Positions 1 to 6,778 of a stretch of 6,853 bases of DNA are shown one piece after another (the stretch's first letter is position 1; each line of letters opens with the position of its first letter). The translations under genes were made by a program, and so were the position numbers. The notes below the pieces were generated by a model. That model was not told where the DNA came from, did not search any database, and saw only the letters and a program-made list of their open reading frames with translations. The DNA is from Verrucomicrobiales bacterium. Lineage in GTDB: Bacteria; Verrucomicrobiota; Verrucomicrobiia; Verrucomicrobiales; V1-33. Location: positions 1 to 6,853 of the forward strand of contig JAQGPD010000381.1 of assembly GCA_028293305.1 (NCBI GenBank), in the 5' to 3' direction.

Positions 1-207
1 CGCCGCCTGGCTGCCCATAACATCGCGCTGGACGGTGCCGCCGACCATGGTGTCAGCGAGGCTTTGTATCTGCACGATCCTGACATGAATGGCGTGGAGT
101 TATACTGGGACCGTCCTGAAAGCGAATGGCCCCGCGCCGCGGACGGCACGCTGTCCATGTTCACCCGCCCGCTGAATCTGGACAAGATGTTAGCGCAAAA
201 TTCCTAG
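1..207 (+). CDS. VOC family (glyoxalase/extradiol dioxygenase-like) protein, 3' fragment
   Basis: The 5' end lies outside the window; frame 1 is open from base 1 to a TAG at 205-207, giving the last 68 residues. The segment DHGVSEALYLHDPDMNGVELYWDRP is split here as DHGVSEALYL (fragment residues 15-24) and HDPDMNGVELYWDRP (25-39). It matches the C-terminal metal-binding half of the vicinal-oxygen-chelate superfamily, closest in style to the catechol-2,3-dioxygenase/CatE-type proteins of bacteria. In that fold the His of ADHG (residue 16) and the Glu of GVELY (residue 33) are the expected second and third metal ligands; the first lies upstream, outside the window. The family usually reads DPDGNG; here Met replaces the first Gly. 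A probable role is a cytoplasmic metal-dependent ring-cleavage or glyoxalase-like reaction, but the substrate cannot be told from this fragment. It converges on the DUF1552 gene and shows no functional link to it. Confidence 0.85.
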   Translation, partial: RRLAAHNIALDGAADHGVSEALYLHDPDMNGVELYWDRPESEWPRAADGTLSMFTRPLNLDKMLAQNS

Positions 208-237
208 CTGCACTCACCCTGCAATGTGGCAAAGCCA

Positions 238-440
238 CCTTGGACTGCGATGACTTGTCATCGCTTTCCCTCGCGAAGCTTGCTGAGCCGAATGTGATAC
301 GCGGTGGGATGTTGGACTTCGTTGGAGGGGGGCGGTTTTGCTTGGTTGTTTGTTGTTTGTTGGATGGTGCTTTAAAAAAATTAGATACACCTCAGCGAGC
401 TTCGGTTGGGAAAGCAATGACAAGTCATCGCAGTCCAAGG
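238..440. repeat. Imperfect inverted repeat between convergent genes (REP/MITE-like)
   Basis: Arm 1 is 238-287 and arm 2 is 391-440; arm 1 and the reverse complement of arm 2 match at 45 of 50 positions without gaps. The spacer is 103 bp (288-390), very G/T-rich on the plus strand, and ends near an A-tract at 374-380. Each arm contains a near-perfect palindrome: 247-264 reads GCGATGAC-TT-GTCATCGC with perfect 8-bp half-sites, and the arm 2 counterpart has one mismatch. Immediately outside each arm is a small hairpin (226-238, GTGGC-AAA-GCCAC; 440-450, GCGC-TTT-GCGC). The element sits between the VOC gene stop at 207 and the DUF1552 stop at 482. Transcripts from either side could fold the arms into one long stem, so it may end transcription from both genes. 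No transposase gene or clear target duplication is visible, so REP pair, MITE remnant and bidirectional terminator all remain possible. Confidence 0.85.
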
Positions 441-481
441 CGCTTTGCGCGGGCGGGTTCGTGTGTTGCCGGGAGTTCTTC

Positions 482-1813
482 TTATACTTCCTCCAGGGGA
501 GTCAGGGCGTCGCCGAAGGTTTTGGGGCGGACCTCCATTTTGTCCATCATGGACATGAAAAGACGACAGAGTTGGCGGTCGGATTTTCCTTGGTATTCCA
601 GGACCCGACCACCCTTCAGTCTGCCTCCGGCGCCGCCGAGGACGATGACGGGAAGTTGGTCGTTGTCGTGTTTCGCGCCGGCCATCATGCTGGAGCAATG
701 CATGAGCATGGTGTTGTCCAAAAGCGTGCGCGGACCTTCCTGGATGGCTTCCAGTCGGCGGGCGATGTAGGCGGTTTGTTCCATGAAAAATTGATTCACC
801 TTCAACCAATCGTCCGCGTCGCTATGTGATAGCAAATGGTGGATCATGTAGTCGATTCCATTCCCTGCCTGCTGAATGCTGGGGAGATTGGGGAAGCGGA
901 GGGCGCTGTGGTCGTTATTCAGTTTCAGCGTGGTGACACGCGTGGTGTCGGTTTGGAAGCCCAGCACGAGGATGTCGCACATGAGCCGCATGTGCTCCGC
1001 GATGTCCTGCGGGATGCCGTCCGCGGGACGGGCGCGGTCGGGCTTGTCGAGGGTCGGGCGCCAGCCTTGGAGTTCGCCGCGTTTGCCTGCGTTGCCGATG
1101 CGTTTTTCCACGTCCCTGACCGATTCGAGATACTCGTCGAGTTTCTGTTGGTCGCTGCTGCTGATGCCGCGCCGGAGGTCCTGCGCATCGGCTAGAACGG
1201 CATCCAGCACACTGCGGTCGCCCGGCCCGGTGGCGTCTTTGAAAAGACGGTCAAAGGCCAGGGCGGGATAAATTTCCAACGGCGTGGGCGAGGTCGGGGA
1301 GCTCCAGGAAATGTGCGAGCTGTAGAGCATCGAGTAGTTTTTATGAACCGATGGATTGGAGCGTTCACAACCCAGAACCAGACTGGGGACCTTGGCGGAA
1401 CGGCCGTAGGTTTGAGCAACAAATTGATCGAAGCTGGTGCCGGAACGGATTTCGCCGCCCGAGGCGATGGGCGCTCCTGACAAAAGATTTCCGGTTTGCG
1501 AACTGTGGATATTTCCCTTTGTCGCTTCCGCATGATAGAGACCGCGGACGAACAACATTTTCTCGCGGAAGTCATGCAGGGGTGCCAGCACCTTACCGAG
1601 TTCCATCTCCTTGCCGGAGCCTTTCGCCCACCATTCTCGGGAGTGAAAACCATTGCCTGAAAACAACACCGCCAGCCTGACAGGAGCCTCGCTGGCCGGC
1701 TTGTCGCGGACGGGTTCGTCGCCCCAGACATTGCGGGATTCCAGCCAGGGCAGGGCCATGCTGACGCCGGTGCCGCGGAGAAAGGCGCGGCGGGAAAAAC
1801 GATGGGCACTCAT
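482..1813 (-). CDS. DUF1552 family protein with Tat signal
   Basis: The protein has 443 residues from the ATG at 1813. It starts MSAHRFSRRAFLRGTGVSMA: a twin-arginine SRRAFLRG at residues 7-14, then a short hydrophobic stretch and LPWLES, the typical N-terminus of DUF1552 proteins of planctomycetes and verrucomicrobia. The family core follows: LAVLFSGNGFHSREWW (48-62), KMLFVRGLYH (85-94), a Ser/Gly-rich NLLSGAPIASGG (109-120), GTSFDQFVAQ (125-134), SLVLGCE (144-150), a helical part with EYLESVRDVEKRI (227-239), and TTLKLNNDHS (294-303). Length fits the family. The open frame continues upstream to a TTG at 1879 that overlaps the cytochrome stop (TTGA); the ATG is preferred because it puts the Tat motif at the N-terminus. 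No clear Shine-Dalgarno sequence precedes it. It lies 62 bp downstream of the cytochrome gene and is probably co-transcribed with it. The biochemical function is unknown; export of a folded, perhaps cofactor-bearing, protein is inferred. Confidence 0.93.
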   Translation of the reverse strand: MSAHRFSRRAFLRGTGVSMALPWLESRNVWGDEPVRDKPASEAPVRLAVLFSGNGFHSREWWAKGSGKEMELGKVLAPLHDFREKMLFVRGLYHAEATKGNIHSSQTGNLLSGAPIASGGEIRSGTSFDQFVAQTYGRSAKVPSLVLGCERSNPSVHKNYSMLYSSHISWSSPTSPTPLEIYPALAFDRLFKDATGPGDRSVLDAVLADAQDLRRGISSSDQQKLDEYLESVRDVEKRIGNAGKRGELQGWRPTLDKPDRARPADGIPQDIAEHMRLMCDILVLGFQTDTTRVTTLKLNNDHSALRFPNLPSIQQAGNGIDYMIHHLLSHSDADDWLKVNQFFMEQTAYIARRLEAIQEGPRTLLDNTMLMHCSSMMAGAKHDNDQLPVIVLGGAGGRLKGGRVLEYQGKSDRQLCRLFMSMMDKMEVRPKTFGDALTPLEEV

Positions 1814-1875
1814 GGTGGGAATGGATGTGAAGTGATAGGTTGATTTGGAGGCAATAACAGGTTCCGGGGCGGCGG

Positions 1876-4800
1876 TCAATCCACGGGCCAGGCAAGGCCG
1901 CGGATTTGCAGAAATTGAGGGCTGAGCACGATGAGTTCGACCAGGGGACCGATGCGGCCGTCGCCGGTTTCGAGTTGTTGGATCATCTTTTCCATCAGCG
2001 GACGGTCTGAAAGCTGGGTGGCGCGGCCGAGGGAATAACCAAGCAGCTTTTTGCAGAATTGATGGAGGAAATCGCGGCGGCGCGGGCCGAGGATGTAGGA
2101 TCGCAGGCCGTCCAGTCCCGCCAAAACCTGGCCATTCGGCAGGGTGGCCGTGGAGTTGATAGGAAGTCCGGCGGCATCCTGTTGGCGGGCACGGCCGATG
2201 GCGTCGAAACCTTCCAGCGCATAACCGAAGGGATCCATCTGCTGATGGCAGGCCGCGCAGTTGGGATCGCTGCTGTGGCGTTCCGTCAGCTGGCGTTCGG
2301 TTAGGCCGGCGGGAGGCTCGTCAGGGAGGACGGGCACGCCCTTGGGCGGGCGGGGGAGTTTGTCTCCGAGGACCACTTCGCAGAGCCAGTTGCCGCGGAG
2401 GATCGGGCTGGTGCGGGAGGCGCCGCTTTGTTTTGCCAGGGTGGAGGCCAGGCCCAGGATGCCGCCGCGACCCGCCGCGCGCAGGCCGCTGACTTCGTGC
2501 CATCCGTCGCCGGGTGCGGGGAGGTTATAGTGCGCGGCGAGAGCGGGACTGACGAATGAGCGGTCGGATTCCAGCAGCGAAAGCACGTGGCGGTCGGCTT
2601 GGAAAAAGTCGGTGAAGCAGCGGATGCTTTCCTCCAACATATCACCGCGCAGCGCCCGGAAAGTCGGGAAATGCCGTTCGCTTTTTTCGTCCAGCGTATC
2701 GAGGTCGCGGATGTGCAGCCATTGGCAGCCGAACTCCGCGGCGAGGCGGCGCACGCGTTTGTCGCGGAGCAGGCGGCGGACTTGATTTGTCAGGACGACG
2801 GGGTCGCGCAGCGTGCCGGCGGCGGCGAGTTGGCGGAGTTCCGGGTCCGGCGCGGAGGACCAGAGGAAATAGCTGAGGCGGGTTGCGAGTTCGTGATCGC
2901 TGACCGGGGCGGCTTTGACACCGGCCATGGATTGCTCGCCGCGGTAGAGGAAAGCCGGGGCCACCAGCACGCGGGCCAACATCAGGCGCACGGTTTGGTC
3001 ATGGGGCAGCTGTTCTGTCAGGAGCGTGCGGTGGAGGGTGCGCAGGGAGTCCTTCTCCGGATTTGTCAGGGGGCGGCGCCAGGCTTTTTCCGCAAAGGTC
3101 AGGACGGCCTCCACCTGGGCGGGGCGGGCGGCGAGGAGTTGTTCCTGGAAGGCGGCGGCGCGGGCGCGGATGGGTTCGCGCATGGGCTCGAAGGAGCTGG
3201 GATCGGCGTCCTGCGTGGCGAATTGATAGAGCTGCTCAAAGGCGTCCACCAGCTTCAGGGCGTCCTGACTGACAAAGTGCAGATCCGCCCATTTGCGGTC
3301 GAGTTCGGCGGACTCCGCATCCGTCAGGAGCAGGCGGCGGAACTGGTCGTCCTCGCGGTGATAAAGCGTCAGGGTGACCACTTCATCCACCGGCACGATT
3401 TTCGTATAACAAAGCGCGGCGGGGAAGAGCGAGCGGAAATCATCGAAGGCCTTTTTGAAGCGCGCCTCGGTCGGACTGCCGGATTGGACGATGATCGGAG
3501 CGGTGGAGGCCAGGGCACCCTCGCCGTCCGACCAGGTGGATTTGCCTCCGGCTTCCCTGACAGAACCCGCGATGAGGCTGGCGTCGGCCGCGGGTTTGTC
3601 AGGAAGGACCTGCATCTGCACGCTGGCCTCCGGGCTGGCGGAGGTCGACAGGCGGGCGGTGGCGGCGAATTCACTGCCTTCGGCCAGCTCTCCGGGCACA
3701 CGGATCGTCAGCACCGATGGTGCGGTGGTGGGGATGGTGTTGGCGAAAAGCGAGGGGTCCAATCCCCAGACCGGAGCGCCGGCGGAATTGACAGGAGGAT
3801 GCTGGAGGAGCGGGGCCAGGAGCGGTCCGTTGAAGGAGGCCAGGCGACGGTATAACAAACTGTCCGGGGCGTCCGGCGCGAGGCCCGCGGCTTTGGTGAG
3901 GAGGAGATTTTGGAAGCCCCTGGCAAGTCCGGCGGCGGCGGCGGGGTCGGGCGCGGAGAGCCAGCGGGCGAGGATGGAATTTGGGGGCAGGGCGGGGTCC
4001 GTGTCCGTGCCGGTGTCAGGCTCGCTGAAGAACATCCAGCCGGAGGGGTGAGGGTTTCCTGACAATAAATCGGGGGCGGCATCCCGGACCACATTCCAAG
4101 TGTGATCGGCGGACGAAATGTTCAAATTGATAGTCGTGAGGTCGCAGACGTGGCTGCCGTCGCGCGGGCCGATGGCCAGGGTGATGAGGTCGTCCGGACG
4201 CAGGCTGATGTTTTCAAAAGGGCCGAAGGCGACTTCCTCACCGGCATTGGAAACGCCGGTGGCGAGCCGCTGGCGGACCGGGCCGCGCCGCCATTCCACG
4301 GTCCAGGTCACGCCGTTGCCGCATTCCGGATGGGCGTCGCGGATGGAGCCTTTGACCGTGACCTTGTCAGGAAACTTCACGCGCCATCCAGCCACGATGC
4401 GGCGGGTGGGGGACGGGTGCATGGCCAGGCTGTGCGGGGGCATGAGCCCGGGGATGCGCACGGCGGCGTCCGAGGTGTTGGCGATGACTCCGAGGGCATC
4501 GGCGCCGCTCAGGGTTTTGATGGCGGCATTGCCTTCCGTGGCTTCCGTTTTTCCGGTTAGGCAGGGTCCGTGTTCGGCGGGGCCCGCGCCGAGGCCGAGG
4601 CAGTCCAACCATGATTTCAGAATGGCCGGATCGACTTTGTTATCCGCGGCCAGGGAGGCGAGGTCGGGCGGGGTGGTGGCGGAAGTCCAGGCGCTGGCGG
4701 CGGCGAGGCTGGCGGCGGCCTGGGCGAATGCGGCATCGCGGTGGGCGGTTAGGCCGGCCACGGCGGCGGGGAGGTCGCGGAGGGCGAGGTCGGGCCGGCC

Positions 4801-6057
4801 GGGAGCGGTCAGGCGCGGGTTTTCCCAGACGGCGGCATCCCCGGCGGGGCCGTCGCCGGCGTCGGTGGTGGAGAGGTAAAAAGTGACCGTGCCGTCCGGG
4901 CCGGGCGGGGGCATTTTGAGGCGCACTTCCGATGTCTGGGCGAGCGGGGTAACCGGGACTTGCCAGGAAGGCGGGCCGTTTTTTTTGCCGATGTGCCCGA
5001 CCTGGGTGAAGCGCCAGAGCGAGTTCATCCAAGGTGCTAGTTCCGCCACGAGTTTGGGGGCGTCAGCGGGTGCCGCGGTCTTCCAGCGGGTGCGGAGACG
5101 GTCGAGCAGGAGGGAGGGAGAGGGGTCGTTGAGGGCGGTCCAGAGCAGGCCGAGATATTTGCTATTGAGGGCGCGGGCGGCGGCCGATTTTTCGACGGTG
5201 GTGGTCCCGGCGAGGAGCGCGGCGCGGTCGGTCAGGGTGGCTTCGAGGTATTTTTCATACGGCAGCAATCCCCCGTCGGCGGTGTTGAATTGGACGCCCT
5301 GGAGGTTCACGGCCGTTCCACCGCCTGTGACGGTATAACGGTTATAAAAGTTCCGGATTTCAGTGAGGCATTCCTCGGCTTGATCGCGCTGGGAGGTGGC
5401 GGCGGAAAAGCGCAGGCCGTCCGGAAGGAGCATGGCGTGGGAGGCGATGTCCTTGGCGGCGTCAAAATATTTCGTCACCAGGGAGGGCGACATCACGAGC
5501 GCGGCGCCGGTGTTGGTGAAGCCCTCGCCGGCGGCTCCGTCGACTGGAAATTCCTGGGCGGGATCCAAGGTCGGGACGCCGGTGAGGTCGCGGATGGTGT
5601 AAGTGTATTCCGCGTTGGAAAGGCGGCGCAGGATGACGGGTCCGGGGTCGCCGGATTGTGCCAGGGCGACTTCATCCAGGGTGGACTGGACCCAGGTGGA
5701 AAGGGTGGTTTTTTCCTCCGGGGACAGGGCGGGTTTGTCCTTGGGCGGCATCTCGTTGTGGGCGAGTTGGTCCATGACGGACTCCCAGACGCGGGTTTCT
5801 TTTTTGATGCTGTCGATGGAGGAAAACCGCTGGAGGTCGAGGTCGCCTTTTTGTTTTTCCGTGGAGTGGCAGTCCGTGCAGTATTTTGTCAGGATGGGGA
5901 GGATTTCCCGGTCGAAGTCGGCGGCGGAAACGGCGCCGGCGAGGGATGTCAAGATTGTGAATACGGCCGTGGCCCGGAGGGTGGCACGGCTGGGAAGGGC
6001 CTGGAGCCGGGCGGCGTTTCGGGCAGAAAGGGGGAGGGCGGGGCGGAGGAAAATCAT
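1876..6057 (-). CDS. Planctomycete-type c-type cytochrome, DUF1592/DUF1588 multidomain protein
   Basis: The protein has 1393 residues from an ATG at 6057. An Arg-containing N-region and hydrophobic stretch end at AVSA-A (about residue 45), reading as a long signal peptide. Domains in order: PSCyt1 cytochrome with haem site CTDCH (60-64) and NEMPPKDKP (101-109), whose Met103 is a plausible axial ligand; DUF1587 (about 141-205, with RRLSNAEYTYTIRDLTG); a long middle region (about 206-975); DUF1595 (about 980-1040, FAEKAWRRPLT); DUF1592 (about 1051-1178, with RLSYFLWSSAPDPEL); DUF1588 (about 1196-1290, LAKQSGASRTSPILRGNW and a second haem-type motif CAACHQQMDPFG at 1267-1278); DUF1585 (about 1320-1385, KKLLGYSLGRATQLSDRP). 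The expected role is an exported haem protein working with the downstream DUF1552 protein in extracytoplasmic oxidation or degradation; the substrate is not known. No convincing Shine-Dalgarno or promoter could be read upstream. The protein seems longer than simple members of the family because of the middle region, which contains stretches predicted by eye to be beta-rich (about 375-425 and 550-655). Confidence 0.95.
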   Translation of the reverse strand: MIFLRPALPLSARNAARLQALPSRATLRATAVFTILTSLAGAVSAADFDREILPILTKYCTDCHSTEKQKGDLDLQRFSSIDSIKKETRVWESVMDQLAHNEMPPKDKPALSPEEKTTLSTWVQSTLDEVALAQSGDPGPVILRRLSNAEYTYTIRDLTGVPTLDPAQEFPVDGAAGEGFTNTGAALVMSPSLVTKYFDAAKDIASHAMLLPDGLRFSAATSQRDQAEECLTEIRNFYNRYTVTGGGTAVNLQGVQFNTADGGLLPYEKYLEATLTDRAALLAGTTTVEKSAAARALNSKYLGLLWTALNDPSPSLLLDRLRTRWKTAAPADAPKLVAELAPWMNSLWRFTQVGHIGKKNGPPSWQVPVTPLAQTSEVRLKMPPPGPDGTVTFYLSTTDAGDGPAGDAAVWENPRLTAPGRPDLALRDLPAAVAGLTAHRDAAFAQAAASLAAASAWTSATTPPDLASLAADNKVDPAILKSWLDCLGLGAGPAEHGPCLTGKTEATEGNAAIKTLSGADALGVIANTSDAAVRIPGLMPPHSLAMHPSPTRRIVAGWRVKFPDKVTVKGSIRDAHPECGNGVTWTVEWRRGPVRQRLATGVSNAGEEVAFGPFENISLRPDDLITLAIGPRDGSHVCDLTTINLNISSADHTWNVVRDAAPDLLSGNPHPSGWMFFSEPDTGTDTDPALPPNSILARWLSAPDPAAAAGLARGFQNLLLTKAAGLAPDAPDSLLYRRLASFNGPLLAPLLQHPPVNSAGAPVWGLDPSLFANTIPTTAPSVLTIRVPGELAEGSEFAATARLSTSASPEASVQMQVLPDKPAADASLIAGSVREAGGKSTWSDGEGALASTAPIIVQSGSPTEARFKKAFDDFRSLFPAALCYTKIVPVDEVVTLTLYHREDDQFRRLLLTDAESAELDRKWADLHFVSQDALKLVDAFEQLYQFATQDADPSSFEPMREPIRARAAAFQEQLLAARPAQVEAVLTFAEKAWRRPLTNPEKDSLRTLHRTLLTEQLPHDQTVRLMLARVLVAPAFLYRGEQSMAGVKAAPVSDHELATRLSYFLWSSAPDPELRQLAAAGTLRDPVVLTNQVRRLLRDKRVRRLAAEFGCQWLHIRDLDTLDEKSERHFPTFRALRGDMLEESIRCFTDFFQADRHVLSLLESDRSFVSPALAAHYNLPAPGDGWHEVSGLRAAGRGGILGLASTLAKQSGASRTSPILRGNWLCEVVLGDKLPRPPKGVPVLPDEPPAGLTERQLTERHSSDPNCAACHQQMDPFGYALEGFDAIGRARQQDAAGLPINSTATLPNGQVLAGLDGLRSYILGPRRRDFLHQFCKKLLGYSLGRATQLSDRPLMEKMIQQLETGDGRIGPLVELIVLSPQFLQIRGLAWPVD

Positions 6058-6174
6058 GCGCGGCGCGGGAAGGCGTGGCAGGAATAAACCGGAGGGGGGT
6101 TGATCCTTTCATTTGATGCTCAGGCGGTCAGGGGCGGGAGTGGCGGCGACGACGCGCCATCGGAGCCACGAAAT
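6058..6174. other. Intergenic region upstream of the cytochrome gene
   Basis: This stretch separates the cytochrome start from the terminator of the next gene and should contain the operon promoter and leader. It is GC-rich with a short A+T patch at about 6082-6118. I could not find a -35/-10 pair with acceptable spacing, a ribosome binding site, an operator-like palindrome or a small gene. Confidence 0.5.
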
Positions 6175-6234
6175 CACAAAAAAGCCCGCCGGAGAAAGGA
6201 CTCCGGCGGGCGGGTTAGGGCTGGGTTTTTTGTG
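6175..6234 (-). terminator. Factor-independent terminator of the peptidoglycan-binding gene, possibly bidirectional
   Basis: A perfect 11-bp GC-rich stem, GCCCGCCGGAG (6184-6194) and CTCCGGCGGGC (6201-6211), encloses a 6-base loop. On the minus strand it is followed at once by six T (complement of A at 6178-6183), the classic intrinsic terminator layout, and it begins 43 bases past the stop codon at 6254. An outer inverted repeat, CACAAAAAA (6175-6183) with TTTTTTGTG (6226-6234), could extend the structure. It also puts a T-tract on the plus strand, but 14 bases from the stem, so termination in that direction would be weaker. It insulates the small gene from the cytochrome operon. Confidence 0.88.
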
Positions 6235-6253
6235 GGGGGACGGTTGGGGGGAA

Positions 6254-6628
6254 TCAGATCCGCAGGGCGCGTTGGGTGGATTCGCTCAGATATCCGGTGG
6301 GGCGGAGGCCGCGGCTGTTTTGGAAACGGATGAGGGCGATGCGGGAGCCGCGGCCGAATTCGCCATCGATGGGTCCGCGGTAGAACCCGAGTTCGCGGAG
6401 GCGGAGCTGGGCGCGGGCTTCGAGGCGCATGGGGCGGCGGCGGTCGTCCCGGCTGTCGCGGTGGTCGCGGTGGTCCCGGCTGTCGCGGTGATCCCGGGAA
6501 TCGCGGTGGTCGCGCGACTCTTCATGGCGGGGGGGAGCGGGGCGGAAAAAGTTCCAAGGGGCCGCATCGGCGAGGCCTGAGGAAGCGATGAGGAGGGCGG
6601 TGATGGTGGGGGGGATGAAGTTTTTCAT
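6254..6628 (-). CDS. Small secreted protein with Arg/Asp/His repeat linker and peptidoglycan-binding domain
   Basis: The protein has 124 residues from an ATG at 6628. Residues 1-23 form a signal peptide (hydrophobic ITALLIASSGLADA, likely cleavage after ADA). Residues 24-37 are Pro-rich. Residues 39-64 are a low-complexity linker of RDHRDS-type units. Residues about 70-122 match the PG_binding_1 fold: LRLRELGFYRGPIDGEFG, then IALIRFQNSRGL and a terminal TGYLSESTQRAL. This domain is a three-helix module that binds cell-wall peptidoglycan in many hydrolases, but no catalytic domain is attached here. The likely role is a periplasmic wall-associated protein; the charged, His-containing linker might bind metal or polyanions, which is inference. 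It is transcribed alone and ends at a strong hairpin terminator. No clear Shine-Dalgarno sequence is visible before the ATG. Confidence 0.9.
   Translation of the reverse strand: MKNFIPPTITALLIASSGLADAAPWNFFRPAPPRHEESRDHRDSRDHRDSRDHRDHRDSRDDRRRPMRLEARAQLRLRELGFYRGPIDGEFGRGSRIALIRFQNSRGLRPTGYLSESTQRALRI
6437..6514 (-). repeat. Coding tandem repeat for the RDH/RDS linker
   Basis: The DNA for residues 39-64 of the peptidoglycan-binding protein is internally repeated. An 18-base sequence, GTCCCGGCTGTCGCGGTG on the plus strand, occurs exactly at 6446-6463 and again at 6473-6490, a 27-bp offset (nine codons). Flanking copies are degenerate. The pattern keeps frame and suggests growth by replication slippage, so the linker length may vary between strains. 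Confidence 0.85.
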
Positions 6629-6778
6629 GGCACCGGGTCTGACGGATTTTTGGCCGGGGCTATTCAGTGGAATGCTTTATTTTATTTGGGGCGGTGATCC
6701 TTTGGTGGGGAATGTTAAATTATTGTAAGGATGGGTGTTGGTTGTGGGCGAAAAGGCAAAAGGCGAAGGGGAGCGGGG
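6629..6778. promoter_or_regulatory. A+T-rich upstream region of the peptidoglycan-binding gene, probable promoter region
   Basis: The segment 6670-6727 is clearly richer in A and T than its surroundings and lies 40-100 bases upstream of the start codon, where a minus-strand promoter would be expected. On the minus strand there is a TAAAAT hexamer (plus-strand ATTTTA, about 6681-6686) resembling a -10 box, but no matching -35 box at normal spacing. The assignment rests on position and composition only. Confidence 0.35.

Larger units (their letters stand above)
78..5894. repeat. Dispersed short motif TGTCAGG(A), twelve copies
   Basis: The exact 8-mer TGTCAGGA is on the plus strand at 2788, 3016, 3597, 4365 and 5887, and as TCCTGACA at 78, 1475 and 4057. 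The 7-mer core without the last A adds 3064 and 4014 (plus) and 1676 and 3556 (minus). Copies lie in the VOC, DUF1552 and cytochrome genes. In the cytochrome gene they are read as Leu-Thr (2788, 3016, 5887), Pro-Asp-Lys (3597, 4365) and Ser-Gly (4057), so neither frame nor protein sequence explains them. Several copies are preceded by T's (TTTGTCAGGA). The coordinates given span the first to last copy; most of the interval is ordinary coding sequence. No function is assigned. Confidence 0.6.

Noticed and set aside
214..438. Minus-strand 74-codon frame in the intergenic repeat
   Set aside because: It is almost entirely the two repeat arms and the spacer; the similar peptides at its ends and on the plus strand come from the inverted repeat, not from a protein family.
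208..481. CRISPR-like or insertion-sequence reading of the repeated arms
   Set aside because: There are only two arms and they are inverted, not direct, repeats; no transposase gene or terminal target duplication is visible.
126..770. Plus-strand open frame of 214 codons across the VOC gene end, the inverted repeat and the DUF1552 3' end
   Set aside because: It overlaps the VOC gene out of frame, crosses the repeat arms and runs antisense to DUF1552. Its translation has no recognisable domain.
2587..3855. Plus-strand 422-codon open frame opposite the cytochrome gene
   Set aside because: It is antisense to a clearly conserved DUF1595/DUF1592 coding region. Long opposite-strand frames are expected in GC-rich genes, and the product is low-complexity Gly/Glu/Arg-rich without a family.
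5290..6087. Plus-strand 265-codon Gly-rich open frame
   Set aside because: It is antisense to the signal peptide, haem site and DUF1587 region of the cytochrome, so it is a composition artefact.
6058..6130. Candidate promoter for the cytochrome operon around the A+T patch
   Set aside because: No -35/-10 pair with suitable spacing was found by eye, so no promoter was annotated.
6113..6580. Plus-strand frame with Val/Ala repeats over the small gene
   Set aside because: It is the antisense reading of the RDH linker. The minus-strand frame has a signal peptide, a known domain and a terminator.
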